DNA of 64,000 nt from Flavobacterium kingsejongi (GTDB taxonomy: Bacteria; Bacteroidota; Bacteroidia; Flavobacteriales; Flavobacteriaceae), in contig NZ_CP020919.1 of the NCBI RefSeq assembly GCF_003076475.1, positions 1,488,001 to 1,552,000 on the forward strand, in the 5' to 3' direction. Under the pieces are notes generated by a model. The model was not told the origin of the DNA and did not search any database. It saw nothing but the letters and a program-made list of their open reading frames with translations. Below, piece after piece: positions 9,846 to 18,574 of the stretch; the first letter of the stretch is position 1; every line of letters begins with the position of its first letter. Made by a program: the position numbers and the translations under genes.

Positions 9846-11084
9846 ATGATTTTAGAAATGAAAGTCCCTTCACCGGGGGAATCCATCACCGAAGTTGAAA
9901 TCGCAACTTGGTTAGTAAAAGATGGTGATTATGTAGAAAAAGACCAGGCGATTGCTGAAGTAGATTCTGATAAAGCAACATTAGAACTTCCGGCAGAAGC
10001 CAGTGGAATCATTACGCTTAAAGCGGAAGAAGGAGATGCAGTAGCAGTTGGACAAGTAGTTTGCCTTATCGATACCGATGCAGCAAAACCAGAAGGTGGA
10101 GCGGCTCCGGCAAAAGAGGAAGCGCCAAAGGCAGAAGCAAAAAAAGAAGAACCTAAGAAAGAAGAAGCGCCAAAAGCGGCTCCTGCGGCAGAAAAAACAT
10201 ATGCTTCAGGAACACCATCACCTGCAGCCCGTAAAATATTAGACGAGAAAAATATTAAAGCAGATACCGTTACCGGAACAGGAAAAGACGGAAGAGTAAC
10301 TAAAGATGATGCAGTGAATGCAGCTGTGCCTTCCATGGGAACACCAACAGGTGGAAACCGTGGTTCTGAGCGTAGCAAACTGTCTATGTTGCGTCGTAAA
10401 GTAGCAGAGCGTTTGGTATCGGCTAAAAACGAAACTGCGATGCTGACTACATTTAACGAAGTAAATATGACTCCGGTAAATGCAATCCGTAACGAATATA
10501 AAGATGCTTTTAAAGCAAAACACGGTGGTTTAGGCCTTGGATATATGTCTTTCTTCACGAAAGCGGTAACCAGAGCATTAAAACTGTATCCAGATGTGAA
10601 TTCTATGATCGATGGTGATTATAAAATTGCTTATGATTTCTGTGATATCTCGGTAGCCGTTTCCGGTCCTAAAGGATTGATGGTGCCTGTGGTTAGAAAT
10701 GCAGAAAACCTGACATTCAGAGGTGTGGAATCGGAGATCAAACGTTTGGCAATCCGTGCACGTGACGGACAAATTACAGTAGATGATATGACCGGAGGAA
10801 CCTTTACCATTTCTAATGGTGGTGTTTTTGGAAGTATGCTGTCTACGCCAATCATCAACCCTCCACAATCGGGGATTTTAGGGATGCACAACATTATTGA
10901 GCGCCCTATCGCTGTAAATGGTAAAGTTGAAATTCACCCAATGATGTATCTTGCTTTGTCTTATGACCACAGGATTATCGATGGCCGTGAGTCAGTAGGA
11001 TTCCTGGTAGCGATTAAAGAAGCTTTGGAAAATCCAGCAGAATTATTGATGGATAACAATCCTAAAAAAGCATTGGAACTATAG
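9846..11084 (+). CDS. sucB: Dihydrolipoyllysine succinyltransferase (E2 of 2-oxoglutarate dehydrogenase)
   Basis: 412 residues. An N-terminal lipoyl domain has the lipoylated lysine in ETDK-like [10 protein letters not shown] (near residue 42). An Ala/Pro/Lys/Glu-rich linker follows (about 80-120), then the E3-binding peripheral domain ([13 protein letters not shown], about 124) and the catalytic domain with the active site HRIIDG near residue 375. It transfers the succinyl group to CoA. The linker is long and low-complexity, as in E2 proteins. A strong terminator follows at once, ending the sucAB unit. Confidence 0.98.
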   Translation: MILEMKVPSPGESITEVEIATWLVKDGDYVEKDQAIAEVDSDKATLELPAEASGIITLKAEEGDAVAVGQVVCLIDTDAAKPEGGAAPAKEEAPKAEAKKEEPKKEEAPKAAPAAEKTYASGTPSPAARKILDEKNIKADTVTGTGKDGRVTKDDAVNAAVPSMGTPTGGNRGSERSKLSMLRRKVAERLVSAKNETAMLTTFNEVNMTPVNAIRNEYKDAFKAKHGGLGLGYMSFFTKAVTRALKLYPDVNSMIDGDYKIAYDFCDISVAVSGPKGLMVPVVRNAENLTFRGVESEIKRLAIRARDGQITVDDMTGGTFTISNGGVFGSMLSTPIINPPQSGILGMHNIIERPIAVNGKVEIHPMMYLALSYDHRIIDGRESVGFLVAIKEALENPAELLMDNNPKKALEL

Positions 11085-11100
11085 TTTATCCGCTTTTCAT

Positions 11101-11141
11101 AAAAAAAATCCCGTTCGCTGTATTGTGAACGGGATTTTTTT
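11101..11141 (+). terminator. Terminator after sucB
   Basis: A stem ATCCCGTTC/GAACGGGAT (11108-11116 with 11127-11135) is flanked by an A run on the left and a T run on the right. It can work on both strands but serves sucAB. Confidence 0.85.
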
Positions 11142-11206
11142 ATGATAGAGGGTATTGGATTTGCATCTTCAAAACCCTGTAGTTTATATATTAGGATAGA
11201 GATAAC

Positions 11207-11680
11207 CTAAAAAAGTACCGATTGAACCGGAATCTTCTTTAACTTGATGAGGTATACACAGCTGTTGGCATAATCGATAATAGCACTTCCTTCCTGAAGG
11301 ATGTCCGCACCGATGATTCCATGAACCGGATTGGCTTTGAACTCTTTTAAAGCAAGGTTGACATGGGAAAGGTCGAAGATTACCAAGTCGAATTGCTGGT
11401 ATTCCCAACGGCCCATTTTGAGGTTATTGTTTTCGGAAACCTTGGTCGGCATTCCGGTAGCGCCTGCGCCTGCAGCACGGGTTTTGGAATCGTTTGCGTG
11501 CAGGTTGAAATAATCGATACTTTCAAATCCGACACAGCTATTGGAAGCACCGGTATCCAGGATGAAATTTCCTTCTACATCATTGATTTTTGCTTTGATC
11601 AGCAAGTGCTGAGTCTTAGAAATTTTAAATTTTATTTTCTTGTAACCGTTCTCCTTTAAAATTTCAGGCAAATTTTCCAT
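11207..11680 (-). CDS. Retropepsin-like aspartic protease domain protein
   Basis: The 157-residue cytoplasmic protein has the clan AA active-site motif FILDTGASNS (about residues 40-49) and the later hydrophobic-Gly motif IIGADIL (about 121-127). This is the layout of a single-domain retropepsin-like fold that works as a dimer. No signal peptide is seen. Such proteins are widespread in Flavobacteria with unknown substrates. It is convergent with sucB and divergent from tatD. Confidence 0.82.
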   Translation of the reverse strand: MENLPEILKENGYKKIKFKISKTQHLLIKAKINDVEGNFILDTGASNSCVGFESIDYFNLHANDSKTRAAGAGATGMPTKVSENNNLKMGRWEYQQFDLVIFDLSHVNLALKEFKANPVHGIIGADILQEGSAIIDYANSCVYLIKLKKIPVQSVLF

Positions 11681-11845
11681 AATCTGATTTTAGACAGACA
11701 CAAATCTAAACATTCAATTCAAAAAGTGTGACAAATCTTTGATAAATTTACCTCTGGACCTTAAAATTCCGGATTACCGCCTGCTATTTCCCCGGTGGCC
11801 AAAACAATCCTTGCAACTCTATGTGTTTGTGCGTATTTTTGCGGC

Positions 11846-12613
11846 ATGATTTTAACCGATACCCATACTCATATCTATAGCGAGGAATTTGCGCAGGATC
11901 GTGACACTATGATGCAGCGTGCCTTTGACTCTGGTGTACAACGCCTTTTTGTGCCTTCTATAGACTCAACGTATACGTCCGGCATGTATGCTATTGAAGC
12001 CCAGTATCCGGAAAATGTATTCCTGATGATGGGATTACATCCTACCTATGTAAAAGATAATTATGAAGCCGAACTCGATTTTGTAGCAGCCGAACTGGCC
12101 CGCAGAAAATTTGTAGCTATCGGTGAAATTGGGATTGACCTCTTTTGGGATAAAACGCGTCTGGAAGAACAAAAGATTGCATTCCGGCGTCAGATCCAGT
12201 TGGCGAAGCAGTATGGATTGCCGATCAATATCCATTGCCGTGATGCTTTTGATGAAGTATTCGAAGTATTGGAATCGGAGAAAGACGATGCATTATTTGG
12301 AATCTTCCATTGCTTTACCGGGACTTACGAACAGGCATTACAGGCAATATCCTGTAACATGAAACTGGGAATTGGGGGCGTGGCTACTTTTAAGAACGGT
12401 AAGATCGACCAGTTCCTGGCAAAAATTGACCTCAGTCATATTGTCCTCGAAACGGATTCCCCTTACCTGGCACCAGTGCCGTATCGTGGGAAGCGCAATG
12501 AAAGCAGTTATATTGTAAACGTTGCCGATAAGCTTGCGGAACTCTATGGAACAACCTCAGCAGAAATTGCACGGATTACAACAGCAAATTCCCAACAAGT
12601 TTTTGGGATTTAA
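11846..12613 (+). CDS. tatD: TatD-family metal-dependent deoxyribonuclease
   Basis: 255 residues from ATG 11846 (MILTDTHTHIY). The frame runs open to 11795, but the family begins directly at the metal-binding HTH motif, so the later ATG is chosen. Metal ligands are seen in DTHTH (about residues 5-9), GEIGID (about 94-99), NIHCRDAF (about 131-138), FHCFTG (about 156-161) and ETDSPYLAP (about 203-211). It is a TIM-barrel hydrolase with 3'-5' DNase activity in characterised members. It could equally be the YcfH or YjjV paralogue. Confidence 0.92.
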   Translation: MILTDTHTHIYSEEFAQDRDTMMQRAFDSGVQRLFVPSIDSTYTSGMYAIEAQYPENVFLMMGLHPTYVKDNYEAELDFVAAELARRKFVAIGEIGIDLFWDKTRLEEQKIAFRRQIQLAKQYGLPINIHCRDAFDEVFEVLESEKDDALFGIFHCFTGTYEQALQAISCNMKLGIGGVATFKNGKIDQFLAKIDLSHIVLETDSPYLAPVPYRGKRNESSYIVNVADKLAELYGTTSAEIARITTANSQQVFGI

Positions 12614-12861
12614 ATAGCATAAAAAGTACGATACATTCAATTTGTGCGTTTATAGCATTTGTTTGTAGCGATGCACTTGAAGAGCATTAGGGCTATTTTT
12701 GCGAAAATAGTAGCTTTTAGAGGAAATGAATTAGTAAAAACAAATAATACAGGTAAAAAAAGAGAAATCTCTTCTTTTTGAAATTGTATTTAACAAACAA
12801 TCAACATTGATCTCAATAAATTTTTGTTCATTTGTAAATTGATTGAAAAAACACCCATTAA

Positions 12862-14004
12862 ATGCATAAGTTTGACACCATCCGGCCGTTTTATGACAGT
12901 GAAGTCAACGGGACGCTTTGTAAAATAGCCCACCATCCGATGATGAAGGCATTAATGAGTTTTACATTTCCGGACCAGAAAGAGGAACAATGGATTGACC
13001 AATTGAAAAAGACCCATTCTATACGCGATTTCCAGGCCAATTTTATCTACAATGCCTTACAAAAAGTACTGGAGAAAAGTTCCGATGGATTGACCACTTC
13101 CGGATTTGAAAAACTGGAAAAACACGAGCCTTACCTTTTTATTTCCAACCATAGGGATATTATCCTCGATACTTCCCTGCTCAATGTATGCCTGATGGAT
13201 CATGGGCTGGTGATGACCGCTTCTGCAATCGGTGACAACCTGGTGAAGAAATCCTTTATTTATGATTTGTCCAAACTGAACCGGAATTTTTTAGTGCAAC
13301 GCGGATTGCCGCCAAGGGAGTTACTGCAAAGTTCCAAGCTGATGTCGGAATATATCGGGCAACTGCTGTTTCATGAAAACCGTTCCGTATGGATCGCCCA
13401 GCGGGAAGGGCGAACGAAAGATGGTAATGACGCTACGCATCCCGGGGTATTAAAAATGCTCTCAATGGCCTCTGATGAAGCCAACCTGATGGACTATTTC
13501 AAAAAGCTTAAGATCGTACCGGTTTCTATTTCGTATGAATATGATCCTACCGATGCCCTTAAAATGCCACAATTGAAGGCAGAAGCCAATGATGAGATTT
13601 ACATCAAAGATAAAAATGAGGATTTCGTGACCCTTTTGAGTGGAATCATGGGGCAGAAGAAAAGAATCCACATCCATGTAGGTGAAGTGCTGGATACGGA
13701 AATTGATGCTATTGCAGCCGAATTTGATAATTCCAATAAACAAATTCAGGCTCTGGCGCAGGCGATTGACGACTCCATCCTCAATACCTATAAACTTTGG
13801 CCAACGAATTATATCGCTTATGATTTGCTGCACAATACAACAACTTACGCCCATTTGTATACCGATAAAGAAAAGTCACTTTTTGAAAGAAGGCTGGAAA
13901 TCAGGATCGATGAAAATAATCCAGTAGAATTGCAAGGCTTCCTGGCGATGTATGCCAATCCTGTAATCAATAAATCCCGATACCAGGATGCACACAAAAG
14001 CTAA
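12862..14004 (+). CDS. Acyltransferase of the glycerol-phosphate acyltransferase type
   Basis: The 380-residue protein has a PlsC/PlsB-like acyltransferase core: the ISNHRDIILD block (about residues 94-103), then the substrate-binding WIAQREGRTKDG (about 177-188), which corresponds to motif III (EGGRSR-like) of acyltransferases. It would acylate a glycerophosphate or related lipid acceptor. The exact donor and acceptor are not evident. The stop overlaps the ansA start by 17 bp, so the two are cotranscribed. A 248-bp spacer without recognisable genes precedes it. Confidence 0.82.
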   Translation: MHKFDTIRPFYDSEVNGTLCKIAHHPMMKALMSFTFPDQKEEQWIDQLKKTHSIRDFQANFIYNALQKVLEKSSDGLTTSGFEKLEKHEPYLFISNHRDIILDTSLLNVCLMDHGLVMTASAIGDNLVKKSFIYDLSKLNRNFLVQRGLPPRELLQSSKLMSEYIGQLLFHENRSVWIAQREGRTKDGNDATHPGVLKMLSMASDEANLMDYFKKLKIVPVSISYEYDPTDALKMPQLKAEANDEIYIKDKNEDFVTLLSGIMGQKKRIHIHVGEVLDTEIDAIAAEFDNSNKQIQALAQAIDDSILNTYKLWPTNYIAYDLLHNTTTYAHLYTDKEKSLFERRLEIRIDENNPVELQGFLAMYANPVINKSRYQDAHKS

Positions 14005-15013
14005 TATCCTGCTCATTTATACCGGTGGAACCATTGGGATGATGAAGGACTTTGAAACCGGGGCATTACGCGCTTTTAACTTCAGCAAGCTTTTGCAGCG
14101 CATTCCCGAACTCAAGCAACTGGACTGCGAGATCGAAACCATTTCGTTCGAGCATCCTCTGGATTCGTCCAATATGAGCCCGGGCTATTGGGTAAAAATT
14201 GCTACGATGATCGAGGAAAAGTATGATGCTTTTGATGGTTTTGTTGTATTGCACGGTTCCGATACCATGTCTTATTCTGCATCCGCCTTAAGTTTTATGC
14301 TGGAGAACCTTTCCAAGCCGGTGGTTTTTACGGGATCCCAATTGCCTATTGGTGATTTGCGTACTGATGCCAAGGAAAACCTGATTACTGCGATACAGAT
14401 TGCCTCGCTGCAGCATAAGAATAAACCGGTGGTAAATGAAGTATGTCTTTATTTTGAATACAAACTCTATCGTGCCAACCGTACTACAAAAATTAATGCG
14501 GAACATTTCAATGCCTTTAGTTCCCTGAATTATCCGCCATTGGCAGAATCAGGCGTGCACCTTAAAGTCAATACTGAATTATTGCTGCCGAAGACCACCA
14601 AAAAACTGATCGTCCACAAAGATCTGGAGAGTGATATCGTGATCATTAAAATGTTCCCGGGTATTACTGAAAGTATTTTGTCAGCGATTGTTTCCATCCC
14701 GGGGCTCAAAGGAATCATTTTAGAGACCTATGGAGCTGGGAACGCCCCAACAGACGACTGGTTTGTCGCTATATTGAAAAAAGCCATTAAAAGCGGCATA
14801 CACATCATTAATGTGACCCAGTGTTCCGGAGGAAGTGTGAGTATGGGCCATTATGAAACGAGTACAATGCTGAAGAAAATCGGTATTATTTCCGGTAAGG
14901 ATATTACTACGGAAGCCGCAATGGCAAAGCTTATGTATCTTTTAGGATTGCCTGTGGCATCGAAATCCTTTAAGACATTATTCGAAACCTCATTACGGGG
15001 TGAATTAACATAA
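13988..15013 (+). CDS. ansA: Type I L-asparaginase
   Basis: The 341-residue cytosolic enzyme hydrolyses asparagine to aspartate and ammonia. It has the nucleophile motif IYTGGTIGM (about residues 9-17) and the second catalytic block VLHGSDTMSYSASAL (about 85-99). FTGSQLPIG follows near 115. No signal peptide is present, consistent with type I. The start ATG overlaps the acyltransferase 3' end by 17 bp, indicating translational coupling. The assignment is firm to family level. Confidence 0.95.
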   Translation: MHTKANILLIYTGGTIGMMKDFETGALRAFNFSKLLQRIPELKQLDCEIETISFEHPLDSSNMSPGYWVKIATMIEEKYDAFDGFVVLHGSDTMSYSASALSFMLENLSKPVVFTGSQLPIGDLRTDAKENLITAIQIASLQHKNKPVVNEVCLYFEYKLYRANRTTKINAEHFNAFSSLNYPPLAESGVHLKVNTELLLPKTTKKLIVHKDLESDIVIIKMFPGITESILSAIVSIPGLKGIILETYGAGNAPTDDWFVAILKKAIKSGIHIINVTQCSGGSVSMGHYETSTMLKKIGIISGKDITTEAAMAKLMYLLGLPVASKSFKTLFETSLRGELT

Positions 15014-15079
15014 ATATTTATGGTAATAAATTTTCTTTAATGAGATTTTTTATTGTTCTTTGCAACCGCAAATAAATTT

Positions 15080-15167
15080 AGAGAGGTGGCCGAGCGGTCG
15101 AAGGCGCACGCCTGGAAAGCGTGTATACTCCAAAAGGGTATCGAGGGTTCGAATCCCTTCCTCTCTG
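15080..15167 (+). tRNA. tRNA-Ser (GGA)
   Basis: A full class II cloverleaf. Acceptor AGAGAGG pairs with CCTCTCT. The D stem is GCC/GGC, the anticodon stem is CACGC/GCGTG with loop CTGGAAA (anticodon GGA), a long variable arm is present, and the T arm has loop TTCGAAT. CCA is not encoded. Confidence 0.97.
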
Positions 15168-15168
15168 C

Positions 15169-15203
15169 AAAAAGGGATAATCTGTACAGATTATCCCTTT
15201 TTT
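15169..15203 (+). terminator. Strong terminator after tRNA-Ser
   Basis: A near-perfect 17-bp stem centred on TCTGTACAGA, flanked by an A run and a T run. It can act in both directions, so it may also end the minus-strand operon that finishes at 15275. Confidence 0.9.
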
Positions 15204-15274
15204 ATTTATAAAAATAGAGTACTCTCGGAAGTTCCTGCAGAATAGGAATAGCCTACAGAAAATTGCATTACAGT

Positions 15275-15598
15275 CTATTTCTTATGCGTCCATATTTTAC
15301 TATAGACAGCCGGTTTAAAATCGATGGCTAATGCTGCAGCATGTTTCATGCGTTCTAAGGCCTTTGTATCCTGAAGCACATTCTGATAATCCTGAAAAGA
15401 TGCCCATTGCGCATAATTGGTCACTGTTTTTCCGTCATCGCTCAGATGCAGGTTTGCCGAAATGTATCCGGGATACGTACTCATAACATTTTCAGTGATC
15501 TCTTTTAACTGTTCCAGCAGCGCCAATTGGTGCTCCGGTTCCACGGTAAAAACATTGATAAGCGTGCAGATTTTTTGGTCATTAGTAATGAGAGTCAT
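15275..15598 (-). CDS. Antibiotic biosynthesis monooxygenase (ABM) domain protein
   Basis: The 107-residue single-domain ABM protein has a dimeric ferredoxin-like barrel (INVFTVEPEHQLALLEQL, then YPGYISANLHLSDDG and YAQWASFQDY). Family members include quinol monooxygenases and heme-degrading proteins. The actual substrate is unknown. It is the last gene of a four-gene minus-strand operon with a MarR regulator 24 bp upstream, which suggests a detoxification or quinone-stress role. Confidence 0.85.
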   Translation of the reverse strand: MTLITNDQKICTLINVFTVEPEHQLALLEQLKEITENVMSTYPGYISANLHLSDDGKTVTNYAQWASFQDYQNVLQDTKALERMKHAAALAIDFKPAVYSKIWTHKK

Positions 15599-15621
15599 AC
15601 TATTTTGATTTAGGTGTTGTA

Positions 15622-16083
15622 TTACTGGTCCTTATTTTTAGCGATTAGTCCTGCCATTTTTAGGTTGAACGTTGAAAGGTCTGTCGTAAGCGGAGCAAAG
15701 AATTCCAGATCGACATTTTCGACAGTAATGATGGCTTCCTGAAGCACTTTTTCACCTCCTGGCGTCAGCCTTATAATTTTTGCCCTTGTATCAGTAGGGT
15801 GCTCATGGCGTGTGACAAATTTTTTATCTTCCAGTGTCCTTAATACCTTTGAGACCATCATTCTGTCGGAGTTACCCTGATTGGCAATATCAACCTGGGT
15901 AACAGCATCACTGCTTCGAGATAGCCAGGTCAATGCAGCCAACAGTACAAATTGGGTATGGGTAAGATCCAAAGGATCTAAAGCACGTTTTAGTTTTCGC
16001 TGCCAAAGCATGGTTAGCTGCCCCAGTAAATAGCCCGGGCTATCTTCAGGGCTTTTAAAATGGAATTCAATTTTTTCAGGCAT
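15622..16083 (-). CDS. MarR-family transcriptional regulator
   Basis: The 153-residue winged-helix protein has a recognition-helix region (TQVDIANQGNSDRMMVSKVLR), a wing with HEHPTDTRAKIIRLT and dimerisation helices at both ends. MarR proteins are usually repressors released by phenolic or oxidant ligands. Its start overlaps the EVE gene by 8 bp. It probably controls its own operon through the inverted repeat at 16905-16939. Confidence 0.92.
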   Translation of the reverse strand: MPEKIEFHFKSPEDSPGYLLGQLTMLWQRKLKRALDPLDLTHTQFVLLAALTWLSRSSDAVTQVDIANQGNSDRMMVSKVLRTLEDKKFVTRHEHPTDTRAKIIRLTPGGEKVLQEAIITVENVDLEFFAPLTTDLSTFNLKMAGLIAKNKDQ

Positions 16084-16516
16084 ATTCTTTTTGTAGCATT
16101 TGTGAATAGATAAGGCTAAAGTCGTGTTTATTAATTTCTAAGATGCCGAACCGGAACGGATAACCCCAGCTTTTTTTGTTCGGGATAAAATCCAGTTGGT
16201 GTATAAGGGGTAAAATAGAAACATCCACACCCGTAAAAAAAGTGATGTTGCGCCTTGAAGGACAAAAATCTTCCGACATCTGGAATTGAAATATAGCCTC
16301 ATCGGCTACTTTTCCTATGGCTGTAAACTCATGGCATACATCTGGTTTTCCTAATGTTTGTTTTCCGGAGTAATAGATTATGAAATCACCTTTTTGCATC
16401 CTTTTAAGGGGGCCGGCCTTACCGTGGCAGGTTTGGGCGATACCGGCTGTAATCCCTGATTTTACGTGATCTTTAGAGGCCACAATGATCCAGTATTTTG
16501 TATCTCGGTTGTTCAT
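16076..16516 (-). CDS. EVE domain protein
   Basis: The 146-residue single EVE (PUA-like) domain protein begins with the typical YWIIVASKDHVKSG. It has a KGDFIIYYSG block (about residues 43-52) and RRNITFF further on. EVE domains bind modified bases in nucleic acids. Bacterial single-domain members are poorly characterised. It is in an operon with VOC, MarR and ABM genes. Confidence 0.88.
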   Translation of the reverse strand: MNNRDTKYWIIVASKDHVKSGITAGIAQTCHGKAGPLKRMQKGDFIIYYSGKQTLGKPDVCHEFTAIGKVADEAIFQFQMSEDFCPSRRNITFFTGVDVSILPLIHQLDFIPNKKSWGYPFRFGILEINKHDFSLIYSQMLQKEYA

Positions 16517-16524
16517 TTGTATAA

Positions 16525-16890
16525 TTATGCGTTAGCCTGTAGGAATGTTATGGTATAGCCGTCAGGATCTTTGGCCATAAGTGTGCGTCCAAAAGGCGTA
16601 TTATTTATAGTACCAAGGATGATCACCTGTTTTTCTATTAGGCGGCTATGCAGCTCTTCGATATTTTCATCAATCGCAAACCAAAGCGATACCCCTACAC
16701 CCAACTCTTTGCCGTCCAGATTTCCTATGGGTTTTCGTATGGCAAAGATCGCTTCGCCTTTTTCATGAGTAAAAATACAGGCTTCAGAATTGGATAAGCC
16801 TGATAATTCAAATCCTAATTTATGGGTATAAAAATCTTTTGAAACTTCGAGATCCCTAACTTGTAATGAAGCAAATTCTAACTTTCTCAT
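16525..16890 (-). CDS. VOC (glyoxalase/bleomycin-resistance fold) protein
   Basis: The 121-residue protein has two beta-alpha-beta-beta-beta modules. It begins LEFASLQVRDLEVSKDFYT and ends with AKDPDGYTITFLQ, where the conserved Glu metal ligand of many VOC enzymes is replaced by Thr. It may be a ligand-binding or resistance protein rather than an active glyoxalase. It is the first gene of the MarR operon, about 20 nt from the predicted transcription start. Confidence 0.88.
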   Translation of the reverse strand: MRKLEFASLQVRDLEVSKDFYTHKLGFELSGLSNSEACIFTHEKGEAIFAIRKPIGNLDGKELGVGVSLWFAIDENIEELHSRLIEKQVIILGTINNTPFGRTLMAKDPDGYTITFLQANA

Positions 16891-16904
16891 TTTTCTATAT
16901 TTTT

Positions 16905-16946
16905 ATTGTTGTCGCAAATATAGTATTCGTGACAACAATATGCAAA
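16905..16946 (-). promoter_or_regulatory. Promoter with probable MarR operator
   Basis: On the minus strand a TTTG box (16946-16943) and TATATTTG (16922-16915) form a consensus Bacteroidota promoter with a 20-nt spacer. A perfect 9-bp inverted repeat, ATTGTTGTC at 16905-16913 and GACAACAAT at 16931-16939, frames the -10 box. Binding by the operon's MarR protein there would block polymerase. That step is inference. Confidence 0.7.
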
Positions 16947-17086
16947 TTTATGAGATTTTATTTTTTTACGACTTCAGTCTGGATCGTAGAATTTGAATAA
17001 GTGGCGGAAATTCTATAGATTTTAATAGTTAGCCGACTCTTGCTTTACCATCCTGCAAATTAAAAATAGTAATCAGACGATATTAC

Positions 17087-17116
17087 CTGTAACATTTCCA
17101 CGAATGTTGTATCTAA
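17087..17116 (+). promoter_or_regulatory. ECF-type promoter of sigma module 1
   Basis: CTGTAACATTT (17087-17097), an 11-nt spacer, then GTATCTAA (17109-17116). The same two boxes with the same spacing occur at 18530-18559. They sit 37 nt before the sigma start and do not resemble the housekeeping promoter. Confidence 0.72.
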
Positions 17117-17153
17117 CCTAATACTACAAAACAAAATTTTACCAGGTATATCT

Positions 17154-17633
17154 ATGACTGATTTTAAAGAATTATATGATCGTTATGCGCCACAGGTATT
17201 CAGGCCGTGTATCGGATATACTAATAATATAGATCAGGCGAATGACTTAGTTCAGGATGTTTTCATATCAGTATGGAAAAACCTGTCCGGTTTCCGTAAC
17301 GAATCCCATATCAGCACCTGGATATTTAAGATCGCGACGAATACCTGTCTTCGGGCTTTGACAATTGCCAAACGGATGCCAATTGAACAACTGCCGTATA
17401 GTTTACCGGAAATCATTGAAGAATCTCCAGAAGAAAAATTGGCCATTTTATACCGCTGCATTTCTGAACTGGAAGAGACCGATCGTATCATAATCTCTTT
17501 GGAGCTGGAAGGTTTACCACAGGCTCAAATTGCGGCAGTGGTAGGATTAAGCAATGCAAACGTACGGGTTAAAATTCATAGGATCAAAGAAAAACTGGCT
17601 CAAAAATTAAAAGCATATGAACAATTTAGATGA
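17154..17633 (+). CDS. ECF RNA polymerase sigma factor (module 1)
   Basis: 159 residues with region 2 (LYDRYAPQVF, NDLVQDVFISVWKNL, about residues 6-45) and region 4 (ETDRIIISLELEGLPQAQIA then LSNANVRVKIHRIKEKL, about 109-150). There is no C-terminal extra domain. Its stop overlaps the downstream membrane protein by 17 bp. It is about half identical by eye to the second sigma at 19418, sharing RNES, TW and KIATN.CLR blocks. It probably drives its own promoter. Confidence 0.94.
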   Translation: MTDFKELYDRYAPQVFRPCIGYTNNIDQANDLVQDVFISVWKNLSGFRNESHISTWIFKIATNTCLRALTIAKRMPIEQLPYSLPEIIEESPEEKLAILYRCISELEETDRIIISLELEGLPQAQIAAVVGLSNANVRVKIHRIKEKLAQKLKAYEQFR

Positions 17634-18213
17634 TTTAAAGGCCATTTGGCATTCAGCCCAAACGGATAGTTTGCCTACATCCGATGGGATGATAAGCATG
17701 ATAAAAGAGTTCCGCAGTCAAAAGCTGCGAAAAAAATGGATGGTTATTATAGCATCATGCTTCCTGTTCGGGCTTATGATTACGGTTTTATGTACGGTAT
17801 CCTTTACAGTAATGACCACCTATATCGGTGGAGGAATGATTGCGCTATCCTGTATCCTGTTAGCCATCATAAATTTCAGGTCGCTGAAGCGTTTTAATCA
17901 GCTTGACGAATGCAGTAACCTGGAATTCCTGTCTTTTGTAGAGCAAACGCGACAAAATCAGATTTACTATTATAAAAACACACAGGTAGTATTGCTGTTG
18001 TTTTCTTCTGTTGGGCTATTATTGTATCTGTATGAAGCGAGTGTAAGGAATGCCGTAGCTTCAATTGTTATATATGCCTTATGTGTAATGTACCTGCTTA
18101 TCATGTGGCTGTATATCCGCCCGCGTTACTTTAGAAAAAATGCTGAAAAATTAAATGAAACGATATCCCGGTTAAAAAATATTTCCAAACAACTCCAACA
18201 CGATGAAAAATAA
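17617..18213 (+). CDS. Multi-pass membrane protein, candidate anti-sigma partner (module 1)
   Basis: The 198-residue protein has a short cytosolic N-terminus (MNNLDDLKAIWHSAQ), four predicted membrane helices in two pairs (about residues 43-65, 68-88, 126-146, 150-170) and a basic C-terminal tail. It overlaps the sigma gene by 17 bp. The paralogue at 19878 has the same layout and the same LKA.W N-terminus. No canonical anti-sigma zinc motif is present, so anti-sigma function is inferred from position only. Confidence 0.75.
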   Translation: MNNLDDLKAIWHSAQTDSLPTSDGMISMIKEFRSQKLRKKWMVIIASCFLFGLMITVLCTVSFTVMTTYIGGGMIALSCILLAIINFRSLKRFNQLDECSNLEFLSFVEQTRQNQIYYYKNTQVVLLLFSSVGLLLYLYEASVRNAVASIVIYALCVMYLLIMWLYIRPRYFRKNAEKLNETISRLKNISKQLQHDEK

Positions 18214-18397
18214 CAAAAAACCTGCTTTGGCTTATCTTGCCATAGGCCTGCTCCTGGTTGTGCTATCTCCGATAATAAGCCGGTATTTAGCACTACCTGA
18301 CTTTTTAAAAGGATTTTTAAATGGCAGCGGCTTAATGCTGGAAGTCATTGGCCTTGTTACATTGCAATCACTAAAGAAAAATAAGCAATGCCTGTAA
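18203..18397 (+). CDS. Small two-helix membrane protein
   Basis: 64 residues with two hydrophobic segments (ALAYLAIGLLLVVLSPI and FLNGSGLMLEVIGLVTL). It overlaps the preceding gene by 11 bp, so it is the third gene of sigma module 1. Module 2 has no counterpart. Function unknown. Confidence 0.7.
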   Translation: MKNNKKPALAYLAIGLLLVVLSPIISRYLALPDFLKGFLNGSGLMLEVIGLVTLQSLKKNKQCL

Positions 18398-18433
18398 TAA
18401 TAACAGTCTATTAAAGAAAATGCTTTTTCAACG

Positions 18434-18470
18434 AACCAATTTCACAGTAAAATGTAAGGTTGGTTTTTTT
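18434..18470 (+). terminator. Possible terminator of sigma module 1
   Basis: A short AACCAA/TTGGTT stem with a large loop is followed by seven T residues. The stem is weak, but the position between the two modules fits. Confidence 0.45.
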
Positions 18471-18529
18471 ATGGAAATACAACGGTTTGCGATCGTGTCC
18501 TGCAAAAAGTCAAAATTAAAATAACAGTA

Positions 18530-18559
18530 CTGTAACATTTTGAATGTGCCCGTATCTAA
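18530..18559 (+). promoter_or_regulatory. ECF-type promoter of sigma module 2
   Basis: CTGTAACATTT (18530-18540), an 11-nt spacer, and GTATCTAA (18552-18559), identical in both boxes to the promoter at 17087. A TCCTGCAAA word lies about 32-36 nt upstream in both copies. It precedes the hydrolase gene by 15 nt. Confidence 0.72.
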
Positions 18560-18574
18560 AAGGCAAATTTAAAA

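Noticed and set aside
15060..15245. Open frame spanning the tRNA
   Set aside because: It is read straight through tRNA-Ser and its terminator; there is no protein evidence.
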